Source: JBDREC01 sp043820105 [NCBI: Pseudomonadota bacterium] (GTDB lineage Bacteria; Bdellovibrionota_F; JAHFAK01). Taken from it: a DNA stretch of 64,000 nt. The stretch is taken from positions 1-64,000 of the forward strand of contig JBDREC010000065.1 in assembly GCA_043820105.1 (NCBI GenBank). Reading direction: 5' to 3'. The position numbers and the translations under genes were made by a program. The notes beneath the pieces were generated by a model. It was not told where the DNA came from. It ran no database searches and worked only from the letters and a program-made list of their open reading frames with translations. Positions 44,918 through 52,190 of the stretch are shown here, one piece after another (the stretch's first letter is position 1; each line of letters begins with the position of its first letter).

Positions 44918-45367
44918 GTGATTGTTGATTCATTAAAAAACATTGAGCTTTATAAAAACATTTCAGCTGACATCGTCAAAGGGTTAGAATTTTTAAAAGA
45001 AACTAAAGATGATATTGAGCTTGGTGAATATCAAATCACACAAAACGTAAAAGCTATTGTTTCTGAATACAAAACAAAAGAAATTTTTGAACGCGGTTTT
45101 GAAGCTCATAAACGTGCGATTGATATTCAATATCCAATATGTGGTCAAGAAAGAGTTAAATGGTCACCAATTGATAAAATGGATGTAAATATTGAATATG
45201 ATCATGATAAGGACAGGACCTTTTTTAAAAACCCAAGCCAAAATACAGTAGTGGATATAGGCAACCAGATCTTTGCCATATTTTTTCCTGATGATGGACA
45301 CAGCCCACAACATTTCATAAAGGAACCCTCTTTAATTAAAAAAATTACAATAAAGGTAAAAATTTGA
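44918..45367 (+). CDS. YhcH/YjgK/YiaL family cupin-like protein
   Basis: About 150 residues of the YhcH/YjgK/YiaL (EbgC-like) family. It shows FEAHKRAIDIQYPICGQERV in the middle and the metal-site IFAIFFPDDGHSPQH at the end, then IKKITIKVKI. Members are beta-sandwich metal-binding proteins tied to sugar or sialic-acid catabolism, including YhcH, proposed to be an anomerase. The GTG at 44918 (V-I-V-D-S-L) is preferred because GATGAGG sits at the right distance and family members begin close to M-I-x-D-S-L; an ATG at 44906 is the alternative. No sugar genes are adjacent. Confidence 0.8.
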   Translation: MIVDSLKNIELYKNISADIVKGLEFLKETKDDIELGEYQITQNVKAIVSEYKTKEIFERGFEAHKRAIDIQYPICGQERVKWSPIDKMDVNIEYDHDKDRTFFKNPSQNTVVDIGNQIFAIFFPDDGHSPQHFIKEPSLIKKITIKVKI

Positions 45368-45553
45368 CGCTTTAGTTTATGTGGTCAAAGTTGAATTTTA
45401 AAAGAAATTGTAAAATCAGTGTAAAGCTCTATCTTTTCGGATAGTTTTCAAAAAAATGTTACCTATTTGTTACCTGTTTTTATTCGCTTCCCCCAAATGT
45501 ATCATTTATCCATGTAAAAAAATAGTTTTTGATGACAATGTGATCTAAATCAC

Positions 45554-45582
45554 TTGCGAAAAGTTGGGGATTGTAGTACAAT
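45554..45582 (+). promoter_or_regulatory. strong sigma-70-type promoter before the small peptide gene
   Basis: TTGCGA (45554-45559), 17 bases, TACAAT (45577-45582). Transcription would start near 45589, giving a leader of about 48 bases that includes GAGGAGGT (45622-45629), the best ribosome binding site in the window, eight bases before the ATG at 45637. The combination predicts high expression of the peptide. Confidence 0.6.
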
Positions 45583-45636
45583 TAGAGAATCAATATAGTA
45601 TTATATTTCAATTGGTGGATTGAGGAGGTATTAATA

Positions 45637-45855
45637 ATGGGAAGAAATAGAGTTAGAAAAAAACTGGGTGTAGATATAAACCAAGTAGAACCAAATGTTT
45701 CAAGACAACAAAATGTTAGAAGAAATGAGGTTAATCAAGTTCAGGATGATAATTTAGCTCAGGATGTTGTTGAGCCTAATGAAGTCCATAACAAATTTGC
45801 AAGTACTAGAAACATGCAAAACAGGGCTAAAAGAGTTAATAGGATGAGGCGTTAG
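45637..45855 (+). CDS. small Asn/Arg-rich peptide, possible RiPP precursor
   Basis: 72 residues, no match recognised. It has no Cys, Trp or Tyr, and a single Phe (NKFAST). It is strongly enriched in Asn, Arg, Val and Gln. V-E-P-N occurs twice (INQVEPNVS and VVEPNEVH), bracketing an Asn/Gln-rich segment. The C-terminus is basic (NRAKRVNRMRR). A strong promoter and ribosome binding site precede it, and a radical SAM-SPASM gene starts 35 bases after its stop. That pairing suggests a ribosomally made peptide modified by the enzyme, but a basic nucleic-acid-binding protein is an alternative. No double-Gly leader motif is seen. Confidence 0.65.
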   Translation: MGRNRVRKKLGVDINQVEPNVSRQQNVRRNEVNQVQDDNLAQDVVEPNEVHNKFASTRNMQNRAKRVNRMRR

Positions 45856-45890
45856 TTAGAAAATATTTTAATTTTTTATAAAGATTCATA

Positions 45891-47006
45891 ATGACATTCA
45901 TAATAAAGCTCTTGTACCAGTGCAATTTAAATTGCAGTTATTGTTACGAAAAAAATACCATTTCAAAAAAAACAAAATTAAATCTAGAACAAGCCAAACA
46001 CATTATAAAAGTAACAGCTGATTTTTACCATTATAAGAACCCTAATGAAAAACTAAACTATGCATGGTATGGCGGCGAACCAATGTTAAAACCTCTAGAC
46101 TTTTACAAAGAAATAGTAGCATTTCAAAAGAATCTTTTTAAAAACAATGAAAATTGGTCAAATGGTCTGCAAACCAACCTAGTTACATTAAGTGAAAATT
46201 GGATTTCCTTTTTAGCTGATCCTGAAAACAAGTTTAGCATAGGGGTTTCATATGACTTTTGTGATAAAAATAGAAGTTTTGAAAATGGAAAAAATTCTGA
46301 TGAGATTGTCTTAGATAATATTGAGAAACTGTATAATGCTGGTGTTGATGTTACATTATTAACAACAGTAAATAAAAATAATATTGAAAAGACAGATGAA
46401 ATTTTAAAATTCCTTCATCAAAATGATATTTCTTTAAGATTTACACAGCTTTTTTACCCTCATGGAGATACTACTCAGGTTAATCGAATTAAAGAGGTAA
46501 GGGAAAGTGATGAAAACTATATTAAATTTTTGTCAAAAATAATAGTAACCTGGTGGAAGGATGATAAAACAAACTCAATAGTTGATAATGGATATTTTTC
46601 TGGCAACAAACTGCTGAAGAAAGACAATAAGTCAATATGCTGGTTCTCCAAAGAGTGTGGAAAAGAGTTTTTTGGAATTGAGCCCAATGGGGATATTTAT
46701 CCCTGTGACTTACTATTTGGAAGTGAATATTTATATGGAAATATTTTTAAAGACCCATTTGACAAAATCGCAAATTCTCCAAAAAGAAATAAGTTTAATA
46801 AGCGCTCAGATCATATTAAAAAAGAATGTGCAGGTTGTAATTACCTTGAGATATGCAATGGAGGGTGCCCTGGGCATGCCTATGGGTGTAATATTGACCC
46901 AATGAAAAAAGATCCCTTTTGTCAAATTCATAAAAGTACATTTGATCAAATGAAAAAACTTCTTGTTGAAGATAAAATAATAAATGAAAAGAGTGATTTA
47001 CTTTAG
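45891..47006 (+). CDS. radical SAM-SPASM domain maturase
   Basis: 371 residues. The radical SAM 4Fe-4S motif C-x3-C-x2-C lies right at the N-terminus (Cys11, Cys15, Cys18 in LLYQCNLNCSYCYE). YAWYGGEPML follows, the conserved GGEP for SAM binding. The C-terminal SPASM region has CGKEFFGIEPNGDIYPCDLL, then ECAGCNYLEICNGGCPGHA and DPFCQIH, enough cysteines for two auxiliary clusters. This is the architecture of anaerobic sulfatase maturases and RiPP-modifying enzymes. No sulfatase lies nearby, while a small peptide gene is directly upstream. Its target is inferred, not shown. Confidence 0.88.
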   Translation: MTFIIKLLYQCNLNCSYCYEKNTISKKTKLNLEQAKHIIKVTADFYHYKNPNEKLNYAWYGGEPMLKPLDFYKEIVAFQKNLFKNNENWSNGLQTNLVTLSENWISFLADPENKFSIGVSYDFCDKNRSFENGKNSDEIVLDNIEKLYNAGVDVTLLTTVNKNNIEKTDEILKFLHQNDISLRFTQLFYPHGDTTQVNRIKEVRESDENYIKFLSKIIVTWWKDDKTNSIVDNGYFSGNKLLKKDNKSICWFSKECGKEFFGIEPNGDIYPCDLLFGSEYLYGNIFKDPFDKIANSPKRNKFNKRSDHIKKECAGCNYLEICNGGCPGHAYGCNIDPMKKDPFCQIHKSTFDQMKKLLVEDKIINEKSDLL

Positions 47007-47153
47007 TTCTTTACCCTCCCCTTTTGCATTTAATGCGCCACTACACAGAAGTTTTAAAATTCCTAAATAAAAACCTTGATTTAAATATAATACAGTGCCA
47101 AATAATATTTTGAATAAATTTACATGTTAACTTTTAGATGAGTAGATATTGCT

Positions 47154-48485
47154 ATGAGTGAAGCAGTAAAAGTAAGCTATTTAAAACAAGCATCAAGAGA
47201 TTATGTCAACGGACTATTAAGCCTGATAACTTGTTCAAGAGAACTCAAACTAATTTATTTACTAACAATTTTGGATACAATTTGTTTTCTAGCTACCACA
47301 GTTGTGCTTGGATCATTCCTTACAAAAGAGATGGGATTATCTGATCCTGTTGCAGGCACCATCTACGGAATGTTTCTTGCAGCCCGTGCAATTTTTATGC
47401 TTTTTATTGGATTTTTGTCTGATAGTATTGGTGTTAGGCGATCATTGGCTCTAGGTTTCTTGTCCCTGGCTATTGGGGCCTTGATGTTATCATTTTCACT
47501 AAGCCCTTGGCTAATTTACCCAGGAATGCTTGTTGTTGCTCTGGGCTTTTCTTTTGTACTTCCAATTCTTGCAGCATCAGTTAGGATTTACTCTACTAAG
47601 AAAATTCATAGATTTGCCTTTTCATGGTATTATGTTGTAATGAACATAGGTGCATTGATTGGTAGCGTAGTTCTTGAAAAGTTGAAGTCAACATTCACTG
47701 ATACTATAGTTATTAATTTATACGTGTTTTCTGTTTCAATAAAACCAATGCAGATGCTGTTTTTAGTAGCTGCTTTTGTTGCCTGTATTTCAATTTTGAT
47801 TATACTGCTATTTGTAAGAGAAAGAAGCAGCATTTCCAGAACAAAAAAGAAAATGCCACTTAAAATAATGAAAGATATTGGTAGTGATAAGCTCTTTTGG
47901 CTCTTTATTCTTTTTCTTTTCATTCTAGTTTTAGTTGAAATGATTTTTGAATATTACTATTCAGTTTTTCCCGCCTATACCAGCAGAATCGGATTAGAAA
48001 CGGAGGTTAATAAATTATCACTTTTGAATCCTCTTATTATTATCTTTCTTGTGCCTGTTATTACTGCTTTTACAAATAGGCTAAGGGGATATTATGTTGT
48101 TGTAGCAGGAGCTTTCATTATTGCTGGGTCAGTTTTTTTTATGGGTTTTGGAGAATCATTAATGTTAATCGCACTTTTCACGGTAGCAATTTCTGTTGGT
48201 GAAGCGGTATTCTATCCAAGGCTATATGATTATACTGCTGAAGTTGCACCACCAGGACAACTTGTTTCATATATGGCTCTTTCTAAAATTCCTTTATTTT
48301 TTGGAAGAATACTAACTGGTCCAACTACTGGTATTTTATTATATTCTCTTTGCCCAGAGCAAGGCGATAGAAATTCTGAGCTAATGTGGATTATAATAGG
48401 TATGTCAGTGTTAATTGCACCTGTTGTTTTGATCTTAGGGACAAAAAAACTTGATGTTGAGATGAGAAGAAAGCGTTTTGTTTAA
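47154..48485 (+). CDS. major facilitator superfamily transporter, possible exporter
   Basis: 443 residues with about twelve hydrophobic segments. The motif-A loop appears as FIGFLSDSIGVRRSLALG, and GMFLAARAIFMLFIG and FGRILTGPTTGIL are also typical. It lies 147 bp downstream of the radical SAM gene on the same strand, without an evident promoter of its own. It could therefore export the product of the upstream peptide-enzyme pair. MFS exporters do occur in peptide clusters, but the association here rests on proximity only. Confidence 0.82.
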   Translation: MSEAVKVSYLKQASRDYVNGLLSLITCSRELKLIYLLTILDTICFLATTVVLGSFLTKEMGLSDPVAGTIYGMFLAARAIFMLFIGFLSDSIGVRRSLALGFLSLAIGALMLSFSLSPWLIYPGMLVVALGFSFVLPILAASVRIYSTKKIHRFAFSWYYVVMNIGALIGSVVLEKLKSTFTDTIVINLYVFSVSIKPMQMLFLVAAFVACISILIILLFVRERSSISRTKKKMPLKIMKDIGSDKLFWLFILFLFILVLVEMIFEYYYSVFPAYTSRIGLETEVNKLSLLNPLIIIFLVPVITAFTNRLRGYYVVVAGAFIIAGSVFFMGFGESLMLIALFTVAISVGEAVFYPRLYDYTAEVAPPGQLVSYMALSKIPLFFGRILTGPTTGILLYSLCPEQGDRNSELMWIIIGMSVLIAPVVLILGTKKLDVEMRRKRFV

Positions 48486-48868
48486 GCGCTGACTGCTTCT
48501 CTACACCTTTATTTTATACCATTTCCTATGGTTTTCTACCTTTTCGCACCCCTTTTACACCCCTTGAATGGAAGAAACAGTATTGACGATTCTATGGATC
48601 GCGAAATATTTTTTTTATCCATTATTTTTTTTATAGGGATTAGAATCTCCATAATTCAGCCCTTGGAAATTAATTCCAAATTCAATCGCCATAACTGTTC
48701 CGAGCAGAAGCTTTGAACGCAAACCCTCGTTTTAGATAACTTGAGTATATATTATCCCAACTTCCAGAAACAAGAGATCATGTAATAATTTATCACGAAT
48801 TTCATAAAATTAATTAATCCTATTATGGTTCATCTCCATTTTGAGTACCTAAACAATAAACCGGGCTT
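48486..48868. other. gene-free stretch before the mobile-element remnants
   Basis: No supportable gene. The few short open frames lack ribosome binding sites and protein-like sequence. It has AT-rich homopolymer runs (TTTTTTT near 48610-48635) and no clear hairpin terminator behind the MFS gene. It may contain decayed coding sequence, but I recognise none. Confidence 0.5.
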
Positions 48869-49012
48869 ATAAAAAACATTACAAAACCTCTTTTTCAAAA
48901 AGCTAATGCCCACACTCCTTATTCAAGCAATAAAAATATTTTATTGCTTTCATGCAGTCGTGCTCCTGCATTTTTATGCTTTTTTAAAAAGAGGTTTTGT
49001 AATGTTTTTTAT
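48869..49012. mobile_element. 144-bp MITE-like inverted-repeat element
   Basis: 35-bp terminal inverted repeats, ATAAAAAACATTACAAAACC onward at 48869-48903 and its complement at 48978-49012, with one mismatch. The interior carries smaller dyads such as GCAATAAAAATATTTTATTGC and TGCAGGAGCACGACTGCA-like sequence, so the whole element can fold into a nested hairpin. There is no coding capacity. Size and structure fit a miniature inverted-repeat element. Clear target duplications are not visible. Confidence 0.7.
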
Positions 49013-49093
49013 ACCAATTTATTAAGAGCAGTTCTTAATTTAGTCCACATTGTATCAAGTATTGTTATATCTTATTATTTAGAAACAGTGCTA

Positions 49094-49944
49094 GCTAAAA
49101 GTTTTAACGGATCTCTTTTATAAAATGCATTAAAAGCAAGGAGAATTTAAACTACCTAAAGAGGTTAAGATTTGCTGCCAAATATATGTCAAAGAAGTAG
49201 AAAGTTTAAATAAGCAGATATCACAAATAGAGAAAAATTATTTAAAAATAATAATGACAAAAAAACTTAGAACGAAATATGAATTAATAAAAACAATACC
49301 AGGCATAGGGCAATTAATAGCTGCAACATTATTATTAGAAATAGAAGATTTTAATCGGTTTAGTAATGCAAAAAAATTATCAGCGTTTCTGGGATTAACA
49401 CCGAGAGAATACTCTTCAGGAGAGCATATTCATAAAGATAGAATAACAAAGCAAGGTAATAGCTGGTTAAGGTGTTTATTAATTGAAGCTGCGTGGATAT
49501 TAATAAAAAAAGATAAAAAAATGGAAAAAGTATTTAATAGGATAAGTCATCAGACAGGAAGTAAAAAGAAAGCAATAGTAGCGGTAGCTAGAAGAATGGT
49601 ATGTATATTATTATCAATGATGAAAAACAATGAAAGTTATGAGTTAAACTTTAATAATAGATAAATGAAATTAAATTAATTATTAGAAGATATTACAATG
49701 ACAAGAAATTACGACCTCGACAGCCGATCTGTGCTGAAAACACGATAAGGAGAATGAGGCGTAATATAGCATTAAACGAATATGCAAACTGAGACATTGT
49801 TACGATAATGATCTCGAATGGGAGAATGTGAATATGTCTAATAATTTAATAGAAAGGATAGTATATATGTAATTTTAACTTGACGATACACATGGGAGAT
49901 CGGTGCTTAGTATTTTATAAAAGAGATCTGTTTAAACTTTTAGC
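49094..49944. mobile_element. 851-bp element with 33-bp inverted ends around a transposase fragment
   Basis: GCTAAAAGTTTTAACGGATC onward at 49094-49126 is matched by its complement at 49912-49944 at 31 of 33 positions. Between them lie an N-terminally truncated IS110-type transposase (49134-49664) and about 250 bp of non-coding sequence (49665-49911) with many short dyads. IS110 elements usually lack such long terminal repeats, so this may be an unusual IS1111-like member, an internally deleted derivative, or a composite. The left end joins the transposase seven bases before the open frame, consistent with deletion of its 5' half. Confidence 0.65.
49134..49664 (+). pseudogene. IS110-family transposase, C-terminal fragment
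   Basis: The frame is open from 49134, and the first ATG at 49254 falls inside the protein. The sequence begins in the coiled-coil linker (EFKLPKEVKICC onward). It continues with the Tnp_IS116/IS110/IS902 domain: KTIPGIGQLIAATLLLEI, FSNAKKLSAFLGLTPRE, ITKQGNSWLRCLLIEAAW and KKKAIVAVARRMVCILL. The N-terminal DEDD catalytic domain of about 150-200 residues is missing, so it cannot be active alone. It is flanked by 33-bp inverted repeats. Confidence 0.8.
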
Positions 49945-50109
49945 GTAGGTACGCAATTCGGAGATGAGCCAAAATTATTATTAGAAGATGAAAGAATTGA
50001 TATTAACTTAAAAAATAATAAAAATATGACAGCTGCAATGTTAGCCAAGAATTATATGAGCTATATAGTTTTTAATTTTTTAAATAAAGACCCAAGAATA
50101 CAAAATTAA
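49936..50109 (+). pseudogene. ankyrin-repeat gene remnant
   Basis: An open frame without a start begins within the right inverted repeat and reads GTQFGDEPKLLLEDERIDIN, then LKNNKNMTAAMLAKNYMSYI and VFNFLNKDPRIQN, then TAA. The L-L-L-x-x-x-x-I-D-I-N-x-K-N-N-x-x-M-T-A-x-M-x-A pattern is one ankyrin repeat. The 5' part is absent: sequence left of the element at 49094 shows no ankyrin coding. This looks like the 3' end of a gene cut by insertion and rearrangement. Confidence 0.6.
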
Positions 50110-50123
50110 AAGCAACCCCTTAC

Positions 50124-50219
50124 GATATCCTGAAACAGAAAGAACTTCTGGGACAGGCAGATGTTAAAACAACACTCCAGTATCACACCTCATCCCCAAG
50201 CAATTCTATAAGATCATAG
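50124..50219 (+). pseudogene. tyrosine recombinase (integrase) C-terminal remnant
   Basis: The frame reads DILKQKELLGQADVKTTLQY then HTSSPSNSIRS and a stop at 50217. K-E-L-L-G-Q-A-D-V-K-T-T-x-x-Y is the box II region of tyrosine recombinases (normally ELLGHADVKTTxIYTH), with the nucleophile Tyr apparently kept but the preceding catalytic His replaced by Gln. Only about 30 codons survive. Its position 56 bp from tRNA genes fits an old integration at a tRNA. Confidence 0.45.
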
Positions 50220-50221
50220 GC

Positions 50222-50261
50222 AAAAAAAAATGATTTCAGCTCGTAATAAACTGAAATCATT
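50222..50261 (-). terminator. rho-independent terminator after the tRNA pair
   Basis: On the minus strand, AATGATTTCAG and CTGAAATCATT form an 11-bp stem around an 11-base loop, followed by nine T. It lies 14 bp past the 3' end of tRNA-Glu and ends the Lys-Glu tRNA transcript. Confidence 0.85.
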
Positions 50262-50274
50262 CTTTAAAAAGTCA

Positions 50275-50349
50275 CGTCCCCACGGGGATTCGAACCCCGG
50301 TCGCCGCCGTGAAAGGGCGGTGTCCTAGGCCGGGCTAGACGATAGGGAC
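50275..50349 (-). tRNA. tRNA-Glu (UUC)
   Basis: The minus strand folds as a cloverleaf. Acceptor stem GTCCCTA pairs with TGGGGAC, with G discriminator. The anticodon stem-loop CCGCC-CTTTCAC-GGCGG gives anticodon TTC. The T-arm is CCGGGGTTCGAATCCCCG. CCA is not encoded. It is preceded by tRNA-Lys with 11 bases between. Confidence 0.93.
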
Positions 50350-50360
50350 AAGTTTCATGA

Positions 50361-50433
50361 TGAGCCAGGAGGGAGTCGAACCCGCGACCCACGCCTTAAA
50401 AGGGCGTTGCTCTACCAACTGAGCTACTGGCCC
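50361..50433 (-). tRNA. tRNA-Lys (UUU)
   Basis: Minus-strand cloverleaf. Acceptor GGGCCAG pairs with CTGGCTC, with A discriminator. The D-arm is GCTCAGTTGGTAGAGC. The anticodon arm ACGCC-CTTTTAA-GGCGT gives anticodon TTT, and the T-arm is GCGGGTTCGACTCCCTC. CCA is not encoded. It is the first gene of the Lys-Glu pair. Confidence 0.93.
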
Positions 50434-50475
50434 AAAAATGATCAAATTTTTGATCCATCCAAAACTTGAGGCATG

Positions 50476-50504
50476 CTTTTAGTTAAATTAAATTTTTAAG
50501 TCAA
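50476..50504 (-). promoter_or_regulatory. promoter for the tRNA-Lys/Glu transcript
   Basis: Minus-strand TTGACT (50504-50499), 17 bases, TAAAAG (50481-50476). It is placed about 35 bases upstream of the tRNA-Lys 5' end. The -35 is near consensus and the -10 partial. Confidence 0.45.
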
Positions 50505-50605
50505 TAATTTTTTCATACTTTTTTTATTTTTATTTTTCAAAAACTTGACAATTTCTTACATATAATAAAAGTTGTCTAAAATTACCAGCTTATGTGATAC
50601 AAAAA

Positions 50606-51022
50606 ATGAAAATTAATTTAGCAGACATAAAAAAAACACTTCAAACAAAGCTTTATCAAAGAAAAAATAAATTCGGTAATAATTATTTTTTAATTAACAC
50701 AGCTTGTTGTTATGAAACCGGTGATGACTCTAGTTTAAGTTCTCTTAACAGAGTATTTAAACCTGATGAAGCTTCGATTCTGATTATAACTGGTCCAATA
50801 AATAAAAAAATGCAAGCAATGGTAATCAAGGCCTATGAAAATCTGCAAAAACCAAAACTTGTATTTGCCCTGGGAAACTGTACTGATGACTGTAGAATAT
50901 TAAAGCACGATTCTGAAAACTTGGCAACTTTACATAAAATTTTAAATATTGATTATTTTATACCAGGATGCCCTGCATATCTAAGCCAACTAGATAATTT
51001 TATTAAGGATCTGGCAACATGA
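50606..51022 (+). CDS. NuoB-like protein (complex I 20-kDa / hydrogenase small-subunit family)
   Basis: About 138 residues. NTACCYETGDD carries the tandem cysteines, LVFALGNCTDDC the third and FIPGCPAY the fourth ligand of the N2-type 4Fe-4S cluster seen in NuoB. ILIITGPINKKMQAMVIKAYE is the equivalent of the complex I VSGTxTxKMAP segment. It is shorter than usual NuoB. The ATG at 50606 is preferred over a GTG at 50594. It overlaps the NuoD-like gene (ATGA), so the two are made together. No other complex I or hydrogenase genes are adjacent; the electron partners are unknown. Confidence 0.7.
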   Translation: MKINLADIKKTLQTKLYQRKNKFGNNYFLINTACCYETGDDSSLSSLNRVFKPDEASILIITGPINKKMQAMVIKAYENLQKPKLVFALGNCTDDCRILKHDSENLATLHKILNIDYFIPGCPAYLSQLDNFIKDLAT

Positions 51023-52116
51023 CATTAAAAAAGACTAATACCTTTAGAATAGATCCCTTGTTTCCTGTTTTTGATCTTCCAATAGCCTTTGACCTTGAGC
51101 TTTCAAAAAATAAAATATTGGCTGTACACCCAGAAACTGGATTTACTTCTAAAGGATACCAAAAACTTTTTTCCCAATTAGAATATTTATCAATTCCACA
51201 TCTTTTATCCAGGCTTGACCCACAAGATCCGATTGGAATCACCTTGCCATTTATACTTTTAATTGAAGATGTCTTGAACATTGAAATAAATGAAAGAACA
51301 AATTATTTAAGGCTCATCGCAGCCGAATTTTCAAGAATTAAAAATCACCTAAGTAACCTGCTAACTATTCTTAAAGCTCTTGAATTTACTTCAGCTCTAA
51401 AATACTTCACACTCTTATATAAACAATTTACTGAAGCTTTTGTTCATATTTATGGAGAAAAGCATGCTGCCAGATATTTGAAAATTGGAGGTTGTTCATA
51501 TAACTTTACAGAAAATGATCTAGCGTATATTGAAAATTTTATAACATCATTTCAAGATAAGCTTATTGCTAAAGAAAAATATATTTTTGATAATTTAATA
51601 ATTAAAAACAAGTTAAGTGAGCTTGGCATTATTACAAAAAAATTATGTAAAGATTTTAATATAACTGGTCCCCTGTCTAAGGCATCAGGAATATCGAGCG
51701 ATTTAAGACAGTCTAAAAACTATCTTATATATGACAAACTAGATTTTACTGTATTTACCAAATTTGGGGAAGACGCGTATTCCAGGTTCTTAATAAGATA
51801 TCTCGAAATGCTAGAAGCATGCAAAATTATTATTAAAGCTACACGTCAAATAAGCTTAGGCCTACACTTTACTGATTTCAAAGATGATATAATTTTACCA
51901 AAAGGTATTTTTTCATATAAATTTGAATCTGCAAAAGGAACTTGTGAAATTGAACTTCATTCTGCGAAAAACAAATTCCCAAAACTAATTAATATAAAAA
52001 CAAATTCAGATTTTGCTCTTTCTTTGCTAGCAACAATTTCTATTGGTTTGGATATTGATGAGTTTTTATTAAATTATATCAGCCTCGATATCTGTCCACT
52101 ATCAATAGACAAATAA
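51019..52116 (+). CDS. NuoD-like protein (complex I 49-kDa / hydrogenase large-subunit family)
   Basis: 365 residues. The family core is visible in INERTNYLRLIAAEFSRIKNHLSNLL (compare the ERxxYLRxxxxELxRIxxHL of NuoD), EAFVHIYGEKHAARYLKIGG and FNITGPLSKASGISSDLRQS. The N-terminal HPxxHG segment and the C-terminal GSIDxVxGEIDR of NuoD are altered; the end is SLDICPLSIDK. There are no CxxC pairs for nickel, so it is not a standard hydrogenase. Paired only with the NuoB-like gene, it suggests a reduced soluble module rather than a full respiratory complex. Confidence 0.7.
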   Translation: MTLKKTNTFRIDPLFPVFDLPIAFDLELSKNKILAVHPETGFTSKGYQKLFSQLEYLSIPHLLSRLDPQDPIGITLPFILLIEDVLNIEINERTNYLRLIAAEFSRIKNHLSNLLTILKALEFTSALKYFTLLYKQFTEAFVHIYGEKHAARYLKIGGCSYNFTENDLAYIENFITSFQDKLIAKEKYIFDNLIIKNKLSELGIITKKLCKDFNITGPLSKASGISSDLRQSKNYLIYDKLDFTVFTKFGEDAYSRFLIRYLEMLEACKIIIKATRQISLGLHFTDFKDDIILPKGIFSYKFESAKGTCEIELHSAKNKFPKLINIKTNSDFALSLLATISIGLDIDEFLLNYISLDICPLSIDK

Positions 52117-52190
52117 TTAATTTTAATTTTCCTGGTCACCAGGGCGCCAATCATTCTGGAGAACAAGAGCGCAAGAAAACAAGGCACTCC

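Noticed and set aside
48528-48716. 62-codon frame after the MFS gene
   Set aside because: Phe-rich and repetitive in a decayed AT-rich stretch, without a ribosome binding site or domain.
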